A stretch of 33,395 nucleotides of DNA. Origin: Verrucomicrobiaceae bacterium (GTDB lineage Bacteria > Verrucomicrobiota > Verrucomicrobiia > Verrucomicrobiales > Akkermansiaceae). Numbering within the stretch: position 1 is the first letter of the stretch; every line of letters begins with the position of its first letter. Under the pieces are notes generated by a model. It was not told the DNA's origin. It saw nothing but the letters and a program-made list of their open reading frames with translations, and searched no databases. Both the position numbers and the translations under genes were made by a program. The DNA is taken from contig JAIYDT010000348.1 of the NCBI GenBank assembly GCA_027487355.1, forward strand, positions 1-33,395, given 5' to 3'. Below, in pieces: positions 27,701 through 33,395 of the stretch.

Positions 27701-30150
27701 ATATATTGGCTGTCTGAGGTGATTTCGAAAGTATCCACATCTCCCCCGGCGATCAGAGTGGAGTTGAGTTTGACCCTGGTCCCGCCCCCGATGGGGATCG
27801 AATACAATTCGAAGACGTCGATGGTGGTCAGGTCTCCGCGAAACACGACCTGGGTCCCGTCCTGTGAGATCTCGGCAGTGGTCACATCCATGGAACCAGA
27901 TCCGGACTCCAGAACGGTGGCGGTCCCGCCACCAATTGGCACGGAGAAAAGCATGCAGGTGCCATCGGTGACCGCATCCGCGATGAAGACCACGGTCGAA
28001 GAATCGGCGGAGACCCTGAAATCCAGAACGTCGCCATTGGTCACAAGAGGGGGAGTCAACTTGGAAACTGACCCGCCGGACGATGCGATTGAATAGAGAT
28101 CCACGACTCCGCTGCTGAGCTCCCCTTGCAGGACGACGATGGATTCGTCGGGACTCAGGTCAAACGCGGTGACATCAAAGCCCGCCGGGCTGATCTCGAC
28201 AAGTGAGCCAGACGGCAGGGTCTTTCGGTAAACTGAGTATTCTCCAGGGGTACCCTTGCTTTGCGCACGAAAGAACGCGTAGTTGCCGTCCGAGGTGAAT
28301 TTGACTGAAGTCACGGATTCATTTGCGAGCAGGCTGCTGCCACTGCCGTCCGCAGCTCCCAGGTAACTGCGATATCCGAAGCCCACGTCGTAGAGCGAAT
28401 AAATGGCGAGCGCCCCTCCGGGGGCCGCATAGATGTCACTGATCACATGATTTCCAGTCGGAAGCGGATCATTGACCTTCACCGGAGTGCCGCTGCTGTA
28501 GGCAACTGAGTAGATTTCCCGATGGGTTGGAGAATCCTGAAATGCGGAATAGAACAAGGCGCCTGTCGTATCCGGCATCGCCAGGGTCCCCGCGTCCAGC
28601 GGCACATCTGCCAGATCAACGGGTTGGCTGGCTGAGAAACCGGGAAGGGTCACGACCCACAACTCGGTCCCGCCGTCCCCGTTGTGATCACCCGTATAGA
28701 CCAACAGATTGTCATCTTCTGAAACTCCAACTCCCGAGACCGAGGAATCCGTTGAAAGCGCCGCATTCAGGGTGGTGCGCCCGGTACCGTCTGGATGGAT
28801 TGCAAAAACCTCGTTACGCTCGATTAGAAGTTCGTCATTGGTGTAGATCACATACGATGAATCCGGAAGAACGTGCGCCACATGATCGATGCCTCCAGAA
28901 GAAAAGCCTGCTGCCAGGTCATCGCCGCTCAGGGAATCACGGCTCAGGCGTGCCGAGCCACTGCCATCGAGTTTCCCGCACATCAGGTCGACCGTGCCAG
29001 AGTCGTCCTCGTCGCAGAGATAAACCACCCGTCGGCTGTTCGGGAGAATCTTGAAGCTGTCCGCGCTGAGGGAGTACTCGGGAGATGGGCTTCCGACGGA
29101 GGCCGCGTTGATTCGAATCGGAGTGCCTCCTCCCGTGGCAAGGCTGTAGAGGTCCGTCCTTGTGCCGTCGTCACCGAAGAAGACAATCATGCTTCCATCC
29201 GCGCTGACTTTGATCAGGTTGGTTAACAACCTTGGTATGATGCTTCCTCCGGTGATCAAGGAGGTGTCGGTGTTGCTGGCCAGTGAAGTTTTGCGTATTT
29301 CCTCGCCGATCCAATCCATCCAGTAAACCGTGGTGCTGTCGTCCGAGACAATCAGGGCGGCGCACATGGTCATGCTGTCCGAAATGGTCACGTAGCCGGT
29401 TCCATCGGCCTTGATCGAATACAGTTTGGTCCCCGAATAGGGCAGGCTCTGTGAAAACACGATCCGGCTGCTGTCTGGAGCAATGGCAAAATCATCCAGA
29501 CTGTATGCCCCTGAAGCGGATAGGGAAACGAGAGGGGAACCAGTCGGCAGTGGGTAAGCATAAAGCGAGCTGTCGCTGGAGGTATCCGCTCTGTGTATGA
29601 AAACGACCGCCGAGGAATCTGGCATGAAATCCCATTCACCCAGATTGGGATAGGCTCCCGCAGCAGGAGTGATCTCGACCGGCGCACCACCGGTTACCGG
29701 AACAACAAGCAAGGAATCCTCACTTGTCTCATAAACCACCCATTGGCTGTCGGGTGAGATCTTCCAATCGGAATCGAAGTCCAGAGAGCCGAGGACGGTC
29801 CTTGACCCTGTTGCGGTGGAAATCGCCACAAGGTCATCGCCGTCCTCGCCGATCAGATAGGCGCCATCGGGGGTAATTGAGGTGTCGAGCCAGGGGCCAT
29901 TTGTGGTGAGCAGGGTGGCAGCCCCCCCTGCAGCAGGCACCGAGTACCAGACCCCATAATGACTCTCGAGATAGTCACTTTCGAAGTACACGGTGCTGCC
30001 ATCCGGTGACGGGATTGGCCCGGTCACGTCCGGATCGTTCGACTGCAGGGCGGGGTTGACCTGATGCCGGAAGGTTCCCGCTTCAAGATTCGCCATGCAG
30101 GCGAGCATCGCGACGAGGTGGAGAGCAGGGGAGTGAAGCACGAATTTCAT
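24769..30150 (-). CDS. Giant secreted protein: TolB/WD40-like propeller repeats, cadherin-like domain, FG-GAP/VCBS repeats, C-terminal module
   Basis: 1793 aa; signal peptide 'MKFVLHSPALHLVAMLACMANLEA'; about 20 'S.DSS.VVY..D...ELYSVP..GG' units; 'NDPPSGLNLAPGAVAENAPVGTTVGTLSTLDPD' cadherin-like; about 7 'DxNxDGxxDIV' VCBS/FG-GAP units; C-terminal 'DADGDSVINIQEYALNGDP...YTLEVSSDLTTW...FVRLRISW'. Confidence 0.9.
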   Translation of the reverse strand: MKFVLHSPALHLVAMLACMANLEAGTFRHQVNPALQSNDPDVTGPIPSPDGSTVYFESDYLESHYGVWYSVPAAGGAATLLTTNGPWLDTSITPDGAYLIGEDGDDLVAISTATGSRTVLGSLDFDSDWKISPDSQWVVYETSEDSLLVVPVTGGAPVEITPAAGAYPNLGEWDFMPDSSAVVFIHRADTSSDSSLYAYPLPTGSPLVSLSASGAYSLDDFAIAPDSSRIVFSQSLPYSGTKLYSIKADGTGYVTISDSMTMCAALIVSDDSTTVYWMDWIGEEIRKTSLASNTDTSLITGGSIIPRLLTNLIKVSADGSMIVFFGDDGTRTDLYSLATGGGTPIRINAASVGSPSPEYSLSADSFKILPNSRRVVYLCDEDDSGTVDLMCGKLDGSGSARLSRDSLSGDDLAAGFSSGGIDHVAHVLPDSSYVIYTNDELLIERNEVFAIHPDGTGRTTLNAALSTDSSVSGVGVSEDDNLLVYTGDHNGDGGTELWVVTLPGFSASQPVDLADVPLDAGTLAMPDTTGALFYSAFQDSPTHREIYSVAYSSGTPVKVNDPLPTGNHVISDIYAAPGGALAIYSLYDVGFGYRSYLGAADGSGSSLLANESVTSVKFTSDGNYAFFRAQSKGTPGEYSVYRKTLPSGSLVEISPAGFDVTAFDLSPDESIVVLQGELSSGVVDLYSIASSGGSVSKLTPPLVTNGDVLDFRVSADSSTVVFIADAVTDGTCMLFSVPIGGGTATVLESGSGSMDVTTAEISQDGTQVVFRGDLTTIDVFELYSIPIGGGTRVKLNSTLIAGGDVDTFEITSDSQYIIYQGDGDTLDVSELYSAKVDGSSTVKLNGPLVSGGDVSSFALSADGTWVAYLGDQNTDGMSELFHVPASGGSSTRLHDAYASTRHVSYDYQIVGSDRVIFRADHGGSDDQIRLFCTKVPDFITNRLDNNSLSTGDVSSFLASPDGGYVAYLADQTIDGGLDVHVVYGVPDMTPVPNQLGLINLPIGPIPLTVTDLETPASNLTVTAVSSNPTLLPDSGIAVGGSGSARSLTLTPNAGQWGLATVTITTNDGVHQAQTTFEVRIIPDPNDPPSGLNLAPGAVAENAPVGTTVGTLSTLDPDLWDTHTYSLVGGATAEFAISGDKLVTNNIFDYETTTSYNLIIRTTDFVGAYRDQNFIINVTDLSGRPVDFTRVGPMNQRFYLSDLEFTGHFTLLDGPSLERIRIESAPTNGQLVLRFEEELIDGSVAGPQAIAAGDMNGDGMTDMVVAGSSGGSHVLVWYEQTAGLPKWPVPAGIHPIDVGTPIGHINDVALADLDRDGDLDVTASCGTPNNTVYLYRNMGGSPPVFVRSILTSLANNPVSLAVAKIDGDAEWDIVVGSSGDNTVRTFRRNGAMPGLIYFPVDVASTTENGVADIAAADIDKDGVTDIVCANRTMGEVVWLKNNGGSPPTFTRTIANSFMAGSSSVAVADINKDGNPDIVGTSGTGNRVNWLRHNGSSSPLFSLEVVASTFNAPEEVITGDLDGDTDQDLIVLSAVDGKVVMFENSGTSTPSFVRTDIDRSCAGASCVVARDLNGDTRLDIATGSFTDDDLSWYPNFILVRAGMEIDIDEAQKLVYRPNPGFVGPDSFDWSGHDGVQWSFESATLTFSIYGIEYWNWLIANFTSPVINDPSKRSTVWGSSADADGDSVINIQEYALNGDPNDSGDIPQLNAVIASDGGLEHLFATYPFRKNEASLRYTLEVSSDLTTWNSGASYFNHITPDTVIDAFFDSVTYKVLDDVASEPKQFVRLRISWLLD
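27090..27097 (+). repeat. CTGTTAGA octamer copy 8
   Basis: 'gcagtcaCTGTTAGAttggag'; in - strand gene as AAT CTA ACA GTG. Confidence 0.6.
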
Positions 30151-30502
30151 GGGTATTTCTCTATCTAACGAGCTTTGCCAGGCGTGGCTGGTAACGGGAG
30201 GTTGGGTTCAGATGAGCCTCACGTCATCGCCGCGATATGAGTCAAAATCCATCATCTGCGGAGCCATGGGACCACAGATCAAGACAATGACACGATGGAC
30301 GCTGACCCGCCTGCCTCAAGAACGTCAAACGGTTTTACAATAGCTTCACAAAGTCTGAATCCAGATCGGACGTTGGAACCCGGGTGAGATGCCTGGCGAC
30401 GCAGATGCTGCCAGGACGATCAGGGGGCAAGGGTTCCAGTCAGGAGGCGGAGCTCAGCGCCTCGTGGTCTCGCCTGCTTCGAGTGGTTGCCTACAGAGCC
30501 AA

Positions 30503-30510
30503 TCTAACAG
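30503..30510 (-). repeat. CTGTTAGA octamer copy 9 (intergenic)
   Basis: TCTAACAG on + strand, 'gccaaTCTAACAGagtgc', between mfd stop (30547) and the upstream end of the TolB-like gene (30150). Confidence 0.6.
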
Positions 30511-30546
30511 AGTGCATGTTCTGCGGTGTGGGGTGCAGGATCCGGA

Positions 30547-33395
30547 TCAAAGCAGCCGCAGCATCTCCTCCACTTCCTTCAGCTTCGCCAGCGGCTTGTC
30601 CTTGGTGAGTCTGGGGAAGCGCTTTCCTTCCAGCAGGATGTAATCGCCATTGCGATGGAGCATGAGTCGCTGGGCCTGGATTTCGACCGTGGCGATGCCC
30701 TTGGCGGCGGCGATGGCCTTGATGCGGGCGATGCGGACGAGGTTCTCCGCAGGCTCGGGCAGGCGGCCGAAGCGGTCCCGCCACGACTCCTCCAGGGCGG
30801 CCACCTGCTTCTCCGTCAGGGCTTCGGAGATCTCACGGAAGGCGGAAATGCGCAACTTGGTGTCGTCCAGCCAGCTTGCGGGGAGATAGGCCGGAAGAAG
30901 AATCGCGGATTGTGGATTGTGGATTGCGGATTGGTGGAAACTCGCTTCGGAGAAGGCGATGAAGTCGGCCTTGAAGGTGGAGTCACCGCGCACGACCAGC
31001 TTGCGACCCTTGAGACGATCCACCGATTGTCTAAGGAGCTGACAGTAGAGGTCGAAGCCGATCTGCGCGATGTGGCCGGATTGCTTGGTGCCTAACAGAT
31101 TTCCCGCACCACGGATTTCGAGGTCGCGCATGGCGATCTTGAACCCGGAGCCGAGCGCGGTGTATTGCTTGATGGCGTGGATGCGTTTGCGGGCATCCCC
31201 GGCGGTCATCATGTCGCGCGGCAGCAGCAGGATGGCGTAGGCCTTTTCCCCGGCGCGACCAACCCGGCCACGGAGTTGATAGAGATCGGCGAGACCGAAA
31301 CGGTCGGCCCGATCGATGAGGATCGTATTGGCATTCGGGATGTCGATGCCGGTCTCGATGATGGTGGTGGCCAGCAGCACGTCGGCCTCGCCGTGGACGA
31401 AGGTGTGCATGACTTGTTCGAGGTCGTCCTTGTCCATCTGGCCATGGCCGACAATGACCCGCGCTTCGGGGACCAGCTCCCGCAATTTTCCCGCCATCAT
31501 CTCGATGGTCTTCACGCGGTTGTGCAGGAAGAAGACCTGTCCGCCGCGTTTCATCTCGCGCTTGATGGCATCGCGGATGATCCGCTCATCGTAGGCGCAG
31601 ACGCTGGTGGAAACCGGCACGCGGTTGGGCGGCGGAGTCTCGATGGTGGACATGTCGCGCGCCCCCATCAGCGCCATGTAAAGCGTCCGCGGGATCGGCG
31701 TGGCGGAGAGTGTCATCACATCGACCTGCCGGAACAGCTCCTTGAACTTCTCCTTGTGCTTCACGCCGAAGCGCTGCTCCTCGTCGACGACCACGAGCCC
31801 GAGGTCCTTGAAACGCACATCTCCCGAGGTCAGTCGATGCGTGCCGATGACGATGTCCACCGAGCCGTCTTCGAGGCCTTTCAGCGTCTCCCGGATTTCC
31901 GAAGGCGTCCGAAAGCGGTTCATCAGATCGACCCGCACCGGGTAGTCCGACATGCGTTCGCGAAAGGTCCGCCAGTGTTGCTCGGCGAGCACGGTGGTGG
32001 GAACGAGAATCGCAACCTGCTTGCCGCCTGTCACCGCCTTGAAGGCCGCGCGGATCGCGACCTCGGTCTTTCCGAATCCCACATCTCCGCAGATCAGTCG
32101 GTCCATCGGCTTCGAGGATTCCATGTCGAGTTTCGACTCCTCGATGGCGCGCCGCTGATCGACCGTCTCGTTGTAGTGGAAGGAATTCTCGAACTCGAAC
32201 ATCCATCGCGAATCCGCCGGATGGGCATAGCCGGTCTGGCCCTCGCGCTCCGCCTGCACCCGGAGAAGCTGGGCCGCGTAGTCGAGAATCGATTTCTCCG
32301 CCGATTTGCGGGCGTTCTTCCAGGCGTTGCCGCCGAGTTTGTTGAGGTCGGGCGTTTTTCCTCCGAGACCGACGTATTTCCCGACGAGGTGTGCTTGCTC
32401 GAGGGGAACGCTGAGGATTGAACCGCCGTCGTATTCGATGGAAAGCTCCTCGCCATCATCGCCCGGATGGATGCCTCGGAAACGCCCGATGCCATACTCG
32501 TAGTGCACCACGAGATCTCCCTCGGACATTTCGTCGATCGTCGCACGAGCAATGGTGGCCCTGGCCCGCTCCAGCGTCGAACGACGAGCCATGCCCGGCG
32601 TGCGATAGCGTCCGAAGAGTTCCGATGAGGAAAGCACGGCAAGCTTCAGGTTCGGCACCGTGAAGCCCGCCAGCAGTTCGCCCCGCATCGGGACCAGGCC
32701 GAGGTCACGCTTCAGATCCTTTCCGGCCAGATCGGTGAAACGCTCCTCCTCGCCTTGATTCGAAAACACGATCGCGACGTCCCACTTTTCCCGCTGCCAC
32801 TCGTTGAGCTGTTTGAAATATCCCTCGCGCCGCGACTGCTCCAGCACGAAGTCACCGGCATCAAACAGGCCCATCGGACTGTTGTAGCAGGCCGTTGAGA
32901 AATCCTCCTCACCGTCGAGGTCGGCGGTTCCTTCGAGGATGCGGATGTCAGGATGTTTCGCTTCAATGACCCCGACTCCCACCAGCAGGTCCTTCTTCTT
33001 CCGGTAGTCCGCCACGGTGGCCACGGAGGCGGGTTCGGAGAGCAATAGTTCCGCTTGTTGGAGCTTCGCGGTCGTGGCCTGGGTGTTGAGGTCGAACTCC
33101 CGCAGCGACTCCAGTTCGGTATCGAAAAACTCCAGCCGCAGGGGCTTCGCGGCCTGCCAGGCGAAGAGATCGATGATGCCGCCTCGAACGGCGAACTGTC
33201 CACGGCCCGCCACAGTCGGGACGCGCTCGTAACCATGGTCTGCAAGGGATTTCGCTAGGTTCTGAGGATCGAGGGCCTGGCCGGGCTTCAAGGCCGTCCG
33301 CGAGTCCTTCATCGCGCCGGGCGAGGGAGCAGGGGAATCAAATGACTCACTGCCACAAATCACAACGAACGAATCCTGTCGGGCGATGGCCTCCA
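30547..33395 (-). CDS. mfd: Transcription-repair coupling factor Mfd (N-terminus beyond right edge)
   Basis: ORF reads through the right edge ('EAIARQDSFVVICGSESFDSPAP'); CarD/RID region 'EMSEGDLVVHYEYGIGRFRGIHPGD', helicase 'MDRLICGDVGFGKTEVAIRAAFKAV', 'LVVVDEEQRFGVKHKE', 'TLSATPIPRTLYMALMGARDMSTIETPP', 'LLATTIIETGIDIPNANTILIDRADRFGLADLYQLRGRVGRAGEKAYAILL'. Confidence 0.97.
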   Translation of the reverse strand, partial: EAIARQDSFVVICGSESFDSPAPSPGAMKDSRTALKPGQALDPQNLAKSLADHGYERVPTVAGRGQFAVRGGIIDLFAWQAAKPLRLEFFDTELESLREFDLNTQATTAKLQQAELLLSEPASVATVADYRKKKDLLVGVGVIEAKHPDIRILEGTADLDGEEDFSTACYNSPMGLFDAGDFVLEQSRREGYFKQLNEWQREKWDVAIVFSNQGEEERFTDLAGKDLKRDLGLVPMRGELLAGFTVPNLKLAVLSSSELFGRYRTPGMARRSTLERARATIARATIDEMSEGDLVVHYEYGIGRFRGIHPGDDGEELSIEYDGGSILSVPLEQAHLVGKYVGLGGKTPDLNKLGGNAWKNARKSAEKSILDYAAQLLRVQAEREGQTGYAHPADSRWMFEFENSFHYNETVDQRRAIEESKLDMESSKPMDRLICGDVGFGKTEVAIRAAFKAVTGGKQVAILVPTTVLAEQHWRTFRERMSDYPVRVDLMNRFRTPSEIRETLKGLEDGSVDIVIGTHRLTSGDVRFKDLGLVVVDEEQRFGVKHKEKFKELFRQVDVMTLSATPIPRTLYMALMGARDMSTIETPPPNRVPVSTSVCAYDERIIRDAIKREMKRGGQVFFLHNRVKTIEMMAGKLRELVPEARVIVGHGQMDKDDLEQVMHTFVHGEADVLLATTIIETGIDIPNANTILIDRADRFGLADLYQLRGRVGRAGEKAYAILLLPRDMMTAGDARKRIHAIKQYTALGSGFKIAMRDLEIRGAGNLLGTKQSGHIAQIGFDLYCQLLRQSVDRLKGRKLVVRGDSTFKADFIAFSEASFHQSAIHNPQSAILLPAYLPASWLDDTKLRISAFREISEALTEKQVAALEESWRDRFGRLPEPAENLVRIARIKAIAAAKGIATVEIQAQRLMLHRNGDYILLEGKRFPRLTKDKPLAKLKEVEEMLRLL
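30906..30933. repeat. Heptanucleotide tandem repeat (YGGATTG)x4 inside mfd
   Basis: CGGATTG TGGATTG TGGATTG CGGATTG read directly; translates on the mfd strand to '..HQSAIHNPQSAI..'. Confidence 0.85.

Noticed and set aside
12365-30510. CTGTTAGAT copies as integron attC core sites (GTTAGAT fits GTTRRRY)
   Set aside because: Copies are isolated, with no paired inverse core RYYYAAC and hairpin at 50-150 bp, no integrase, and they lie inside conserved genes instead of between cassettes.
31165-32421. 418-aa plus-strand ORF antisense to mfd
   Set aside because: Shadow of strongly conserved mfd helicase coding region.
1-33395. Transposase, phage or IS elements, tRNA/rRNA genes
   Set aside because: None recognised in the translations or intergenic regions; intergenic gaps are short and no cloverleaf or terminal repeats were evident by eye.

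Overview
This 33.4 kb GC-rich window looks chromosomal and probably comes from a Verrucomicrobiota-like bacterium. That taxonomic placement is inferred from the co-occurrence of autotransporter-associated beta-strand (PATR-type) repeats, a PEP-CTERM protein and giant secreted proteins with a shared C-terminal module. From left to right it contains: the 3' part of a giant PATR-repeat surface protein (CDS open at the left edge); a smaller PATR/PEP-CTERM protein; a small His/Ser/Gly-rich membrane protein; a surA-like/pdxA pair; an alpha/beta hydrolase; a CPBP (CAAX-type) membrane protease; a large secreted orphan; a small secreted protein; and a HEAT-repeat protein. Then comes a tightly packed minus-strand operon: transglutaminase-DUF2126, circularly permuted ATP-grasp/alpha-E fusion, transglutaminase, ruvC. 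The window ends with a 1793-aa TolB-propeller/cadherin/FG-GAP protein and most of mfd (open at the right edge). The most unusual signal that gene calls do not explain is an octamer, CTGTTAGA. I found nine exact copies between 12.3 and 30.5 kb. They occur in different reading frames, in coding and non-coding DNA, use rare codons, and seven of nine lie on the same strand. This looks like a DNA-level signal (Chi-, KOPS- or uptake-sequence-like). I recognise no described motif with this sequence in that role. All counts were made by eye and need a computed check.
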